Assembly: GCF_000717185.1 (NCBI RefSeq)
Contig: NZ_JNYE01000051.1
Span: forward strand, 33,913-97,912
Source of the DNA: Kitasatospora phosalacinea
GTDB lineage: Bacteria; Actinomycetota; Actinomycetes; Streptomycetales; Streptomycetaceae
Length of the DNA stretch: 64,000 nucleotides
Direction: 5' to 3'
The notes below the pieces were generated by a model, which saw only the letters and a program-made list of their open reading frames with translations, did not search any database and was not told the DNA's origin. Shown piece after piece: positions 1-8,581 of this stretch. Positions within the stretch are counted from its first letter, which is position 1; the number at the start of each line of letters is the position of its first letter. The translations under genes were made by a program, and so were the position numbers.

Positions 1-150
1 GTATGCGTCCCGAAAAACGGCCAATCAGCCTGTCAGACTGTCGGATTTCTGCCATTTCCGCAGGCCAGAGCCGGTTTCGGCGATCAATTCGAAGGCTCCG
101 GGCCGGAACGGGCCTGCCGTTAAGGATTCGTCAATATCTTCGCGACGGGT
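1..150. other. No gene seen at left edge
   Basis: This stretch lies downstream of the leftward DUF421 gene. Open frames here lack the third-position GC bias of the real genes. I see no convincing hairpin or RNA gene. Confidence 0.5.
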
Positions 151-711
151 TCACGGCCCGGCGGGCAGCCGGGCCTCGATCGCGGCCAGCGCGGCCCGGA
201 GCGCCGCCACGTCGTCCTTGTCCGCGACCTGGTCGCCGTCCTTCAGCTCCACCAGCAGCGTCCCGCCCGGCTCCAGCACGATCAGCGAGGTCTCCTCGAT
301 CGCGTCCCCGCCCTGGTGGCGCACCGCCACGTCCAGGTCGGCGACCCGGATGCCCTGCTTCGCGATCGTCCGCCGGTCGTACGCCCCGTCCCGGGCCAGC
401 ACCGTCGGCGTCCCGTCCAGCAGCCGGTTGAACCAGTCCCAGCGGGCCGCCTGCCGCACCAGCACCCAGTCCGTGAGCAGCAGCACCGCCGCCCCGAACA
501 GGCCGCCGGTCACCGAGTTGTCGTTCCCGATCACCGCGTTCTGCACCACGTTCGACAGCAGCAGCATGACCACCAGGTCGAAGGTGTTCAGCTGCGCCAG
601 CCCGCGCTTGCCGATCAGCCGCAGCAGCACCAGCAGCGCCAGGTAGACCAGGACGGTGCGGATGGTCTTCTCGACGTACGGGATGCCCGCGACGAACATG
701 GCCTGCCACAT
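151..711 (-). CDS. DUF421 (YetF-like) membrane protein
   Basis: A 186-residue protein of the DUF421/YetF family, whose biochemical role is poorly known. Three N-terminal hydrophobic segments (about residues 1-75, including VYLALLVLLRLIGKRGLAQL) carry the family motif GKRxLAQLxxFDLVVxLLLSN. They are followed by a soluble C-terminal domain with the family-type GxRVADL, ending near AIEARLPAGP. I placed the start at the ATG at 711 because the upstream extension to 924 is basic, low in hydrophobicity and does not look like a membrane protein N-terminus. It is divergent from the phosphatase gene at 948, and the 236-bp space between them holds an unusually AT-rich patch (about 850-875) that could carry promoters. 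Family assignment is firm; function is unknown. Confidence 0.85.
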   Translation of the reverse strand: MWQAMFVAGIPYVEKTIRTVLVYLALLVLLRLIGKRGLAQLNTFDLVVMLLLSNVVQNAVIGNDNSVTGGLFGAAVLLLTDWVLVRQAARWDWFNRLLDGTPTVLARDGAYDRRTIAKQGIRVADLDVAVRHQGGDAIEETSLIVLEPGGTLLVELKDGDQVADKDDVAALRAALAAIEARLPAGP

Positions 712-850
712 GGCGGCCACCGTAGGCGCCGGCACGACCGCCGCACCGCATCCACGCCAGCCGTCCCCCCAACGGCCCAGCGGCCGGACGGGGCCCGCGG
801 GCGGCGGCCCGTCCGCGGAGCTGCGCGGCCGGGTGCTTGGCAGATGCCGG

Positions 851-872
851 ATAAGCGATAAATATGACTTAT
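851..872. promoter_or_regulatory. AT-rich dyad in divergent promoter region
   Basis: Arms ATAAG (851-855) and CTTAT (868-872) flank an AT-rich spacer, in a window where such composition is rare. It sits about 75 bp upstream of the GTG at 948 and 140 bp upstream of the DUF421 start, so it may be an operator or contain -10 elements. No regulator can be named. Confidence 0.3.
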
Positions 873-947
873 GTGACCTTTTTCCCTTCTGGTCGCTCCG
901 GGTCTCTGGAAGCCTTGCTCCCACCCGACCTGCCGAAGGAGCCCCCC

Positions 948-3188
948 GTGACCGGCACCCCCCGGCGCGCCGTCCGCCTGCTGCTCGTGGCCGCCGCCTC
1001 GCTGTGCGTGCTGCTGCCGCTGCTGCGCGGCGCCACCGCCGCCGGGGCCGTCGTCGAGTTCGGGCTGGGGCGGGCGGAGGGCGCCGCGGCGCAGCTGGGT
1101 TCCGCGCTGGCGATGCTGACGGCGTTCCTGCTGGCGGGGCGGGCGGTGGACGCCTGGGGGTGGCCCCGGGTGCTGCGGTGGACGCTGGGGGCGATGGTCG
1201 TCGGCGGCGCGGTCGCGGTCACCGCCGGGCACCCCTGGACGTACCTGGCCGGGCGGACCCTGGAGGACGCCGGCTCCGCCGGGGTGCTGATCGCCGCGCT
1301 GGCGTCCGTCCCGGTGCTGAACCTGCCCGGGCGGATCACCCGGGTGGTGGGCGGGGCCGTCGCGGGCGTCGCCACCGCCTTCGTACTGGGCGCGAACATC
1401 GCGGTGCGGATCGACACGGTCGCGGGCTGGCGGCTCGGCGAGGCGGTCCTCCCGGCCGCCGCGGCGCTGCTGCTGCTCGTCTCGCTGCGCCTGCTGCCGC
1501 GCGAGCGGCTCCCCCGCTCGCGGTCCCGCGCCGCCCCGGTGTGCGGGCCCGGGATCGCGGTGGCGGCGCTGCTGGCCGTCGCGGGGCTGGAACTGGGCCC
1601 GCTGCACGACTGGTCGGACCCGCTGGTGGGCTGGCTGCTGTGCGCCTCGGTGGTGCTGTTCGCGGCCTGCCGGGCCCGGAGCGTACTGCTGGCCCGGCAG
1701 CGCCCCGAGCCGGTGCCGGCGCCGGGAGTGCCCGCCCGAGCCGCGGGCGGGGCGGTGGCGGCGGGCGCGACGCTGGGCTTCACCCAGCTCGCGCTGACCG
1801 CGGCCCTCCCCGTGGTACTGCTGCAGCGCGGCGTGACGATCGGGCACGTGACGCTGTCGATGTCCGGCTACGGGCTGGGCATGCTGGCGGCCGGACTGGC
1901 GGCCCGGTACTGGCGGCTGACCCCGCTGACCAGCGCCTCGCTGGGCCTGCCGCTGGCCGCGGTCGGCCTGGCCTCGCTGCACTTCCTGCCCGCCGGGGCC
2001 GGGCGGGCCGCACTGCTGGCGGGCGCGGTGTCGGTGCTGGTGGGCTTCGGACTGGTCGTCGTGCAGATCCCCTACCTGGCGGGCTTCCTGGCCGCGCTGC
2101 CGCGGCAGCGCCGGGCGGAGGCCTCGGCGCTGTACCCGGCGGCGATCCTGTTCGGCGGGGTGCTGGGGCAGGCCGTGCCGGGCAGCACCGCGCTGGTGAC
2201 CGGCGGGGGCGGCGCTCCGGAGCTCGGCACGGTGCTGTGGGTGGCCTGCGGCGTGGTCGCGCTGGTGTCGATGCTGCTGGGCCGCCCCGTGGTGTCGCTG
2301 GCGGTGGCCGCGGCCGCCGGGCTCCAGCACCTGCTGCTGGTCGCGCTGGCGGGCGAACGGGTCGCGAACCGTCCCGGCGCGGCCGTGGCGGCGCTGGCGG
2401 TGGGCGCGGCGATGGGCCTGGTGGCGTGGAGCCGGCGCCAGCAGTCGGAGCGGCTGGCCCGCGTCCGGGCCAGCGAGATCGCCCTCCAGCAGGCCGTCCT
2501 GCACCCGATCCCGGCGCAGCTGGGCGAACTGCGGCTGGTCGGGCACTACCAGCCCGCGACGGCGGGCACCGGCGTCGGCGGCGACTTCTTCGAGGCGGTG
2601 CGCACCCCGCACGGCACCCGGCTGCTGATCGGCGACGTCCGCGGCAAGGGCCTGCAGGCCGTGCAGACCGTCACCGACCTGCTCGGCTGCTTCCGCTCCC
2701 AGGCGCACGAGACCGCCGACCTGGGCGAGCTCGCGGCCCGGCTGGACCGGCAGCTCGCCCGGCTGGCGGCGGCCCGCGGCGACGAGGAGCTGTTCGCCAC
2801 CGCCCTGTTGCTGCAGCACCGCGACGGCGGCACCCAGGTCGAGGTGGTCAACTGCGGGCACCTCGCCCCGCTGCGGATCGGCCCGGACGGTGTGCGCACC
2901 ACCCCCGTCCCGGCCCTGCTCCCGCTCGGCCTGGGCGCGCTCGGCCTCGGCCCGGCGCCCGTCCCGACCCCACTGGCCCTGCCGGGCAGCTCGGCGCTGC
3001 TGCTGCACACGGACGGGCTGAGCGAGGCCCGCAACTCCTCCGGCGAGTTCTACCCGCTGGGCGAACGGCTGTCCGCACTGCGGGCCACCGACCCGGGCCG
3101 GCTGGTGAAGCGGCTCACCGAGGACGTCCGCGACTGGACGCACCAGCTCTCCGACGACATCGCACTGATCGCCCTCACCCGGGCGTAG
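948..3188 (+). CDS. Polytopic membrane protein with C-terminal SpoIIE/PP2C phosphatase domain
   Basis: A 746-residue fusion. Residues about 10-510 are a succession of roughly 14 hydrophobic segments arranged like an MFS (DHA2-type) transporter. Residues about 525-746 are a SpoIIE-type PP2C phosphatase, as in RsbU-like regulators: GGDFFE, GDVRGKG, TDGLSEAR and a terminal DDIALIAL supply the metal-binding aspartates. The start is taken as GTG 948 because GAAGGA lies about 8 nt upstream; an ATG at 864 lacks a good site. Family knowledge suggests it dephosphorylates an anti-anti-sigma factor, with the membrane part sensing or transporting a ligand; that is inference. The stop codon region is copied twice downstream (see repeat). 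Confidence 0.85.
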   Translation: MTGTPRRAVRLLLVAAASLCVLLPLLRGATAAGAVVEFGLGRAEGAAAQLGSALAMLTAFLLAGRAVDAWGWPRVLRWTLGAMVVGGAVAVTAGHPWTYLAGRTLEDAGSAGVLIAALASVPVLNLPGRITRVVGGAVAGVATAFVLGANIAVRIDTVAGWRLGEAVLPAAAALLLLVSLRLLPRERLPRSRSRAAPVCGPGIAVAALLAVAGLELGPLHDWSDPLVGWLLCASVVLFAACRARSVLLARQRPEPVPAPGVPARAAGGAVAAGATLGFTQLALTAALPVVLLQRGVTIGHVTLSMSGYGLGMLAAGLAARYWRLTPLTSASLGLPLAAVGLASLHFLPAGAGRAALLAGAVSVLVGFGLVVVQIPYLAGFLAALPRQRRAEASALYPAAILFGGVLGQAVPGSTALVTGGGGAPELGTVLWVACGVVALVSMLLGRPVVSLAVAAAAGLQHLLLVALAGERVANRPGAAVAALAVGAAMGLVAWSRRQQSERLARVRASEIALQQAVLHPIPAQLGELRLVGHYQPATAGTGVGGDFFEAVRTPHGTRLLIGDVRGKGLQAVQTVTDLLGCFRSQAHETADLGELAARLDRQLARLAAARGDEELFATALLLQHRDGGTQVEVVNCGHLAPLRIGPDGVRTTPVPALLPLGLGALGLGPAPVPTPLALPGSSALLLHTDGLSEARNSSGEFYPLGERLSALRATDPGRLVKRLTEDVRDWTHQLSDDIALIALTRA

Positions 3189-3650
3189 GCCCTGCGGGCG
3201 GCCCCTGCGGGCCCGGGACAGCAGATCGACGGGCGGGCCGAGGACGGTCTCGGCGGGTGCCCGCGGGCCCGGGCCCGGAGGGGCGGCGGGGTGGCGGGAC
3301 GGCACACGGACGGGCGGGACGGGCAAGGACGGAAGACGGGAACCCGACAGGTGCCCGCGGGCCCGGGGTCGGAGCGGCGGCGGGAGGAACCCGGGCAGCG
3401 GGAGGGGCGGGACGGCGTGGCGCGCGGACGGGTGGGACGGGGCGGGTGCCCGCACGCCCTCACCCGGGTGCAGGCCCTGCGGGCCGCCCCCTTGCCGGCC
3501 CGGGACAGCGGATCGACGGCGGGTGCCCGCGGGCCCGGGGCCGGAGGGGCGGGAGGAACCCCGGCAGCGGGAGGGCGGCACGCGGACGGGCGGGACGACG
3601 GGTGCCCGCACGTCCTCACCCGGGCGTAGGCCCTGCGGGCTGCCGCCGCG
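3171..3650 (+). repeat. Degenerate repeats copying the 3' end of the phosphatase gene
   Basis: The segment that encodes the last residues and stop of the phosphatase (3171-3205, CCCTCACCCGGGCG followed by TAGGCCCTGCGGGC) recurs at 3456-3490 and 3612-3647 with few changes. Between them other motifs such as GTGCCCGCGGGCCCGGG and GGGACAGC(A/G)GATCGACGG also recur. The 547-bp gap before the next gene is therefore mostly duplicated sequence rather than unique intergenic DNA. No convincing gene lies in it. Confidence 0.75.
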
Positions 3651-3735
3651 GCGGGTTCCGGTGGCGGATCCGGGGCGGCGCCGGGAGGGTGGCTGCGGGG
3701 GACGCCCGGATGACCCGAACCGGAAAGAGCGAGAG

Positions 3736-4518
3736 ATGCCCGAAGTCACCACCCCGTACGCGACCGGCACCCCGTGCTGGGTCGATCTGATGGCGAAGGA
3801 CCAGCAGGCGGCGCTGGACTTCTACCGCGACCTGCTCGGCTGGCAGGGCAAGCCCGGCCCGGCCGAGTTCGGCGGGTACGCGGTCTGCGAGCTGGACGGC
3901 CGGGCCGTCGCCGGGATCGGTCCGGCGATGGCGCCCGAGGGGATGCCGGAGCCGCCGACCGTCTGGACCAGCTACCTGGCCAGCACCGACGCGCAGGCCA
4001 CCCAGGACGCGATCGTCGCCGCGGGCGGCACGCTGATCGTCCCGACGGTGGAGGTCGGCGACCTGGGCCGGATGCTGGTCGCCGCGGACCCGCAGGGCGC
4101 GGTGTTCGGCGTCTGGCAGCCCGGCGAGTTCTCCGGCGCCAAGGTGGTCAACGAGGCCGGGGCGCTGACCTGGAACGAACTGCACACCGGCGACGTACCG
4201 GCCGCCACCGCGTTCTACGGCGAGGCGTTCGGCATCGAGATCGAGCCGCTGGACGGCGCCGACTCGTACTGGGAGCTACGGGTCGGCGGCCGCGCGGTCG
4301 GCGGCGTCACCCTGCTCGCCAACGACCCGCCCGGCACCCCGGCGCACTGGCTGACGTACTTCGCCGTCGACGACGTGGACTCCACGGTGGACGCCCTGGT
4401 CAAGCGGGGCGGGACGGTGCTGGCGCCGCCGTTCGACATGATGGCGGGCCGGATGACGGTGGTCGCCGACCCGCAGGGCGCCCCGTTCGCGATGATCCGG
4501 CCGCAGCCGCTGGCGTAG
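3736..4518 (+). CDS. VOC (glyoxalase-fold) protein with two domains
   Basis: A 260-residue protein made of two vicinal-oxygen-chelate modules (about residues 10-125 and 135-258). Each begins with a W(V/N)xL...D...AxxFYxxxFG pattern and ends with a strand containing ADPQGAxF. It resembles the actinobacterial CFP30B/CFP32 (Rv0577-like) group, annotated as hydroxylases or glyoxalases without a settled reaction. ATG 3736 follows a purine-rich GGAAAGAGCGAGAG. It is monocistronic, followed by a strong hairpin at 4532-4565. The substrate cannot be read from the sequence. Confidence 0.85.
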   Translation: MPEVTTPYATGTPCWVDLMAKDQQAALDFYRDLLGWQGKPGPAEFGGYAVCELDGRAVAGIGPAMAPEGMPEPPTVWTSYLASTDAQATQDAIVAAGGTLIVPTVEVGDLGRMLVAADPQGAVFGVWQPGEFSGAKVVNEAGALTWNELHTGDVPAATAFYGEAFGIEIEPLDGADSYWELRVGGRAVGGVTLLANDPPGTPAHWLTYFAVDDVDSTVDALVKRGGTVLAPPFDMMAGRMTVVADPQGAPFAMIRPQPLA

Positions 4519-4531
4519 CCGCCCGCCCGAG

Positions 4532-4565
4532 CCGCCCGCCCCCGTTCCGTGCCGGGGGCGGGCGG
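4532..4565 (+). terminator. Hairpin terminator after VOC gene
   Basis: A perfect 13-bp stem (CCGCCCGCCCCCG, 4532-4544, against 4553-4565) with an 8-nt loop starts 13 bp after the stop. There is no T-tract, as is common in actinomycetes. Confidence 0.7.
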
Positions 4566-4743
4566 TGGCGCGTTCGGGGCAGGGCGGGGCAGGACGGGGC
4601 CGCAGGTGACCAGGAGCGGGAGGAGCGGGGCGGCGGCCGAGGCGAGGCCGGGGCGCCCCGGTGGCCGGGGCGGGGGGCGGCTGTGCCAGGATCTTCGCAG
4701 GTCACCGGGGCAGCGTCGCCCGACCGGAACGGAGAGCACAGTC

Positions 4744-5967
4744 GTGGGCACAGCCGTGGACACCCTCGTCGCACCCGAGCCGCTGCTGTTGCGGGACGGG
4801 CGTCCCGCCGCCGCCGGGTGGTCGCTCGACCCGGGGATGCGGCACCTGAACCACGGCTCGTTCGGCGCGGTGCCGGTGGTCGCGCAGCGCGAGCAGCAGC
4901 GGCTGCGCGAGGAGATGGACGCCTCGCCGGTGCTCTGGTTCCCCGCGCTGCCCCGCCGGGTCGCCGCCGCGCGGGCCGCGGTCGCCGGGTTCCTGGGCGT
5001 ACCGGCCGAGTTCACCGCGCTGGTGCCGAACGCCAGCGCCGGGGCGAGCACCGTGTACGGGAGCCTGCCGCACCGGGACGGCGGGGAGGTGCTGGTCACC
5101 GACCACGGCTACGGGGCCGTGACGATGGGCGCGGCCCGGCTGGCCCGGCGCTGGGGCGGGGCGCTGCGCACCGTGCACGTGCCGCTGGGGGCGGGCCCGG
5201 CCGAGGCCGCGGCGGCGGTGACCGGGGCGGTGACGGAACGGACGGCGCTGATCGTGCTGGACCGGATCACCTCCGCGACCGCCCGCTACCTGCCGGTCGA
5301 CCTGGTGGGCGCGTTCGCCCGCGAGCGCGGCGTCCCGCTGCTGGTCGACGCCGCGCACGTGCCCGGCCTGGACGAGGACCCGCTGGCCGGGGCGGACTGC
5401 GACGCCTGGGTCGGCAACCTGCACAAGTTCGGCTGCGCGCCGCGCGGCACCGCCGCGCTCGTCGCCCGCGGCGAACTCCGGCACGCCCTGCACCCGTTGA
5501 TCGACTCGTGGGGTGCGGAGGAGCCGTTCCCGGAGCGCTTCGACTCCCAGGGCACGCTGGACGTCACCGGCTACCTGGCCGCGCCGACCGCGCTCGACTT
5601 CGTCGCCACGCAGTGGGGTTGGACCGAGGCCCGCCGCTACATGGGCGAACTCGCGGACTACGCCCAGCAGTTGATCGGTGCCGAGATCGCCGCCGCGACC
5701 GGCGAACCGGCCGCGGCGGACGTCGGCATGCCCGTGAACGCCCTGCGCCTGGTCAAGCTCCCGTCCGGCCTGGGCCGCACCCGCCTGGAGGCCGACGCCC
5801 TGCGGGACCGGCTGGCCGCCGAGTTCGGCGTCGAGGCGGCCTTCACCAGCTTCGGCGGGACGGGGTACTTCCGGCTGTCGACGCACGTCTACAACACCGC
5901 GGAGGACTACGAGTACTTCGCGGAGCGGTGCGTGCCGGTGCTGTGCGCGTGGGCACGCGAGAGCTGA
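4744..5967 (+). CDS. Class V aminotransferase-fold PLP enzyme (isopenicillin N epimerase-like)
   Basis: A 407-residue fold-type I PLP enzyme. The N-terminal HLNHGSFGAVP is the signature of the isopenicillin N epimerase/cysteine desulfurase-like branch. VDAAHVPG carries the PLP-binding Asp and His, and the lysine in GNLHKFGCAPRG is the likely Schiff-base residue. GTG 4744 is chosen because GGAGAG lies about 8 nt upstream. It stands alone between a terminator and a convergent signal peptidase gene. Many Streptomyces paralogues exist with unknown substrates. No beta-lactam genes are nearby, so epimerase activity on isopenicillin N is unlikely. Confidence 0.85.
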   Translation: MGTAVDTLVAPEPLLLRDGRPAAAGWSLDPGMRHLNHGSFGAVPVVAQREQQRLREEMDASPVLWFPALPRRVAAARAAVAGFLGVPAEFTALVPNASAGASTVYGSLPHRDGGEVLVTDHGYGAVTMGAARLARRWGGALRTVHVPLGAGPAEAAAAVTGAVTERTALIVLDRITSATARYLPVDLVGAFARERGVPLLVDAAHVPGLDEDPLAGADCDAWVGNLHKFGCAPRGTAALVARGELRHALHPLIDSWGAEEPFPERFDSQGTLDVTGYLAAPTALDFVATQWGWTEARRYMGELADYAQQLIGAEIAAATGEPAAADVGMPVNALRLVKLPSGLGRTRLEADALRDRLAAEFGVEAAFTSFGGTGYFRLSTHVYNTAEDYEYFAERCVPVLCAWARES

Positions 5968-6016
5968 ACCGGGGCCGCCACGCCGACAATCCGGCGGAGG
6001 CGCAGGGCGGTTGGGC

Positions 6017-6784
6017 TCAGGGCGTCTTGTCGAGGGAGGTCGGGGCCGGGGCCGGAGCCGGGGGCTGCTCGGCGGCGGGCTGCGGGACCGGGGGCTGGGC
6101 GCCGAAGGGGGGCTGGGCGCCGTAGGGGGGCGTCGCGCCGAGTACCCAGGCCGGGTAGGCGAGGGCCTCGGGCGGGGCGGTGCGCCGACGGCGGCGGGCG
6201 ATCAGGGAGAGGACCAGGGACACCGGGAGGAGCGCCAGGCCGAGCAGGAAGAGGAGGCCGACGGTGGCCAGGGCGGCGGTGCTCCCCTCGGTGCGGGCGA
6301 GCACCGAGTCGACCGGGAAGGTCCCCCGGGCGCGGGAGTCCAGGGAGTTGGTGCGGTGGTCGCCCATCACGAACATCTCCCCGGCGGGGACGGTCACGTC
6401 GAAGCAGCGGAAGCCGTTGGGCTCGCCGCCCTCCAGGTAGGGCTCGTCGAGCGGCGCGCCGTTCAACTGGACGGGCTGGTCGCCGCACTGGGCGATCCGG
6501 TCGCCGCCGAGGGCGATCACCCGTTCGAAGCCCTTCTCCTTCTTCCCGGCGGCCCCCTCCTCGTCCGTGAAGACCACCACGTCACCGCGCCGGACCTCCC
6601 CGGGGTCGATGCCGTAGGTGGTGACCCGTTCGCCGGCGCGGTAGGTGGGGCTCATGCCGTTGCTCCCCAGCACGATCACCCGCGGCCGCAGGGAGATCCC
6701 GTAGCCGATCGAGGCGGCCGGGAGCGCCAGGCCGACGATCAGGAAGACCAGTGCGGTCTTGCCCAGCCCGCTCCACCGTTTCAT
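6017..6784 (-). CDS. S26 signal peptidase I-like membrane protein, atypical dyad
   Basis: A 255-residue protein with an N-terminal membrane segment (about residues 8-28), an S26 catalytic domain and a second membrane segment near residues 190-218. A proline-rich cytosolic tail with two related PYGAQPP/PFGAQPP units follows. The nucleophile box reads SNGMSPTYRAGE, and the later boxes GGDRI and MGDHRTNSLDSR are present. In typical type I peptidases the box before GxxGD is KRV; here it is FERVIALGGD, so the general-base lysine position is glutamate, although lysines occur a few residues earlier (KKEKGFE). ATG 6784 is preceded by GGGGGAG at 11 nt. It may act on secreted precursors or be an altered-function relative. 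Confidence 0.8.
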   Translation of the reverse strand: MKRWSGLGKTALVFLIVGLALPAASIGYGISLRPRVIVLGSNGMSPTYRAGERVTTYGIDPGEVRRGDVVVFTDEEGAAGKKEKGFERVIALGGDRIAQCGDQPVQLNGAPLDEPYLEGGEPNGFRCFDVTVPAGEMFVMGDHRTNSLDSRARGTFPVDSVLARTEGSTAALATVGLLFLLGLALLPVSLVLSLIARRRRRTAPPEALAYPAWVLGATPPYGAQPPFGAQPPVPQPAAEQPPAPAPAPTSLDKTP

Positions 6785-6938
6785 GTCCGTGCTCACTCCC
6801 CCGGTGCCCCGCGCCGCTCGGCGCCCCGCACCCCGTAGACCGCGCCGTGCGCGCGGATAGACCCGGGAGTGTAGCGAGCGGCCCGGACGGCGCCGCACCA
6901 CGGGGGCGTCACCGCTCGGACTCCGGATCGTCCGCCTC

Positions 6939-6983
6939 CGGCTCGAACTCGTCCTACTCGAACTCGTCCGGCTCGAACTCGTC
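6939..6983. repeat. Three 15-bp repeats spanning the serpin stop
   Basis: Three copies of a 15-bp unit encoding PDEFE on the minus strand (6939-6953, 6954-6968, 6969-6983). In the middle copy CGG is CTA, which creates the TAG that ends the serpin frame. Confidence 0.85.
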
Positions 6984-8171
6984 CGGCTCGGCCGGTTTCG
7001 GGTCGGCCACCCAGCCCGCGGCCAGGACCAGGCGGGAGGTGCGGTGGACGGCGAGGAAGGCGAACGGGCGGTCGAACTCCGCGGTGAGGCGCCGGACCAG
7101 GTACGGGGGCCTGGTGGCCGCTCCCCCGGCGGCCGCGCCGAAAGCGGTGACCGAGGCGGCCCGGAAACCGCGCGGGCCGAAGACGGCGGTGGTGGCCTGC
7201 CGGGCGGCGTCGACCGCCAGCGGTTCGGCGCTGATGCCGGAGAAGTGGCCGCGGGTGGTGTCGGAGGCGGTGCGCAGGCCGAACAGGTCGGGCCGCTCCA
7301 GCAGGTCGTGGTCGTCCGCCAGGTCGAACTCGACGGTGCTGACGAGGAGGGCGGGTTCGCGGGAGTAGCTGCCCACCCAGCCCGCGGTCAGGCCCGGTCC
7401 CGGTGCACCGTCGGGGAGTTCGGTGCCGGGGCGCAGCAGGCGGGGGTGTTCGGCGGTGCGGACGGCGGCGGCGAGGACCGCGCCGGGGGCGGCGTCCTCG
7501 GGGCCCAGGCAGAGGTGGACGTCGACACCGCGCAGGCCCAGCACCTTGAGGACGGTGAGCGGCCCGGCCTCGGGGTCGTCGGCGACGCCGACCCGGTCGA
7601 GCAGGCCGGTGCGGCGGTACAGGCTCGCGACGCGGCGGTCCCGCCAGGGGCCGGTCTCGGGCACGTACGGGTTGGAGTGGAAGCGGCGGATCCAGTCGGT
7701 GCGGACGGTGAGCGCGGCGGCCAGCAGGAGTTCGGTGTCGGGCGTGACCTCGACGGGCATCCGGGGGATCGCGCCCGCGGTCCGCTCGGCGGCCCAACCG
7801 TCCAGCGCGGCGCGGTCGGTGGCCGGGTCGCCGGTGATCCGGCGGTGGCTATGCGGGGGCAGGGCGGCGGTCCAGTCCGGTTCGAGCGGGAGGTGCTCCC
7901 TGGTCCAGAGGCCGAGGGCCGTGGTGACGCCGGGCGTCCGGTCGAGGGCGTCGAGCAGTTCGCGTCCGGCCGCGGCGGCACCGGCGGTCGGGACGCCGAG
8001 GGCGTCGGCGAGTTCGCGGGCGGCGGGGCCGGTCGCGCCCGCGGCGAGGAGGGCGAGCGGGGCCCAGGCGCCCGGGGCGCTGAAGGCGGTGTTGCGGCCG
8101 TCGGCCGGGGCGGTGCGCCCCCAGCGGGCGGTCAGCTGGTTGACGGCGCGGACGGTGCGGTGCATCGGCAC
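6954..8171 (-). CDS. Bacterial serpin (peptidase inhibitor family I4)
   Basis: A 405-residue serpin-fold protein. The C-terminal signature EFDRPFAFLAVHRTSRLVLA followed by GWVADP matches the serpin breach region, and the N-terminal NTAFSAPGAW matches helix B. There is no signal peptide, so it is probably cytoplasmic. The reactive loop would lie around TTAVFGPRGF to AAAGGAATRPPYLV, which is alanine/glycine rich. GTG 8171 is preceded by GGGGGAG at 10 nt. The frame ends at a TAG inside an acidic tandem repeat; reading through it would add about 15 acidic residues (DEFEPEADDPESER) to a TGA at 6909. Target protease is unknown. Confidence 0.8.
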   Translation of the reverse strand: MPMHRTVRAVNQLTARWGRTAPADGRNTAFSAPGAWAPLALLAAGATGPAARELADALGVPTAGAAAAGRELLDALDRTPGVTTALGLWTREHLPLEPDWTAALPPHSHRRITGDPATDRAALDGWAAERTAGAIPRMPVEVTPDTELLLAAALTVRTDWIRRFHSNPYVPETGPWRDRRVASLYRRTGLLDRVGVADDPEAGPLTVLKVLGLRGVDVHLCLGPEDAAPGAVLAAAVRTAEHPRLLRPGTELPDGAPGPGLTAGWVGSYSREPALLVSTVEFDLADDHDLLERPDLFGLRTASDTTRGHFSGISAEPLAVDAARQATTAVFGPRGFRAASVTAFGAAAGGAATRPPYLVRRLTAEFDRPFAFLAVHRTSRLVLAAGWVADPKPAEPDEFEPDEFE

Positions 8172-8320
8172 GGTTGCGGTTCTCCCCCGGTGTGGTCCCG
8201 TCCCGGAGGGTAGGCGCTCCGCGGGGGCGACGGCCAGCGGTTATCCGCGCACCGCCTGACGGTGCGTGCGGCCTCGCCGCCCGGCCGGTGCACCGAGCGG
8301 GTGGGGTGGTTCCGGGGCGG

Positions 8321-8364
8321 GCGGCGAGGGGTTCGCGGACGAGCGGCGAGGGGTTCGCGGACGA
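8321..8364. repeat. 22-bp tandem duplication
   Basis: Two exact tandem copies of a 22-bp unit (8321-8342 and 8343-8364; begins GCGGCGAGGGG) lie between the serpin and dioxygenase genes. No function is visible. The rest of the 410-bp gap holds the hairpin at 8405-8449 and presumably the serpin promoter. Confidence 0.8.
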
Positions 8365-8404
8365 GCGGGGCGGGGGGGGGAGGTGGTGCGGTACGTCCGG
8401 TGGT

Positions 8405-8449
8405 GCGCCATGGCGGCCCGGGCACCCCGCGCTCGGGCCGCCATGGCGC
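8405..8449 (-). terminator. 16-bp perfect hairpin after dioxygenase gene
   Basis: Arms GCGCCATGGCGGCCCG (8405-8420) and its exact complement (8434-8449) enclose a 13-nt loop, about 130 nt past the stop of the leftward dioxygenase gene. It is the likely end of that transcript. Confidence 0.65.
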
Positions 8450-8581
8450 TGGCGGACGCGGCCCCCGGTCTCCCGGTTTTCCCCTCCCGGGGAGTGGGGG
8501 CCGCGCCGCCGCTTCGGGTGGCTGTCGCCGCTGACCGTCCGCGTGGGGGTGGGGCCGGTCAGCGACGGGACCGGGGGCCGG

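Noticed and set aside
3291..3629. A small open frame in the repeat-rich gap after the phosphatase gene
   Set aside because: The translation is repetitive Arg/Gly/Asp sequence derived from the duplicated DNA, with no ribosome site.
615..3770. A very long open frame antisense to the phosphatase gene, and many similar antisense frames elsewhere
   Set aside because: In high-GC DNA the complementary frames stay open by codon bias. The translations are low-complexity Arg/Gly/Ala/Pro sequences without motifs.
4744..5967. Isopenicillin N epimerase of a beta-lactam pathway
   Set aside because: The fold matches, but no other beta-lactam genes are present and this family is common in actinomycetes with other roles.
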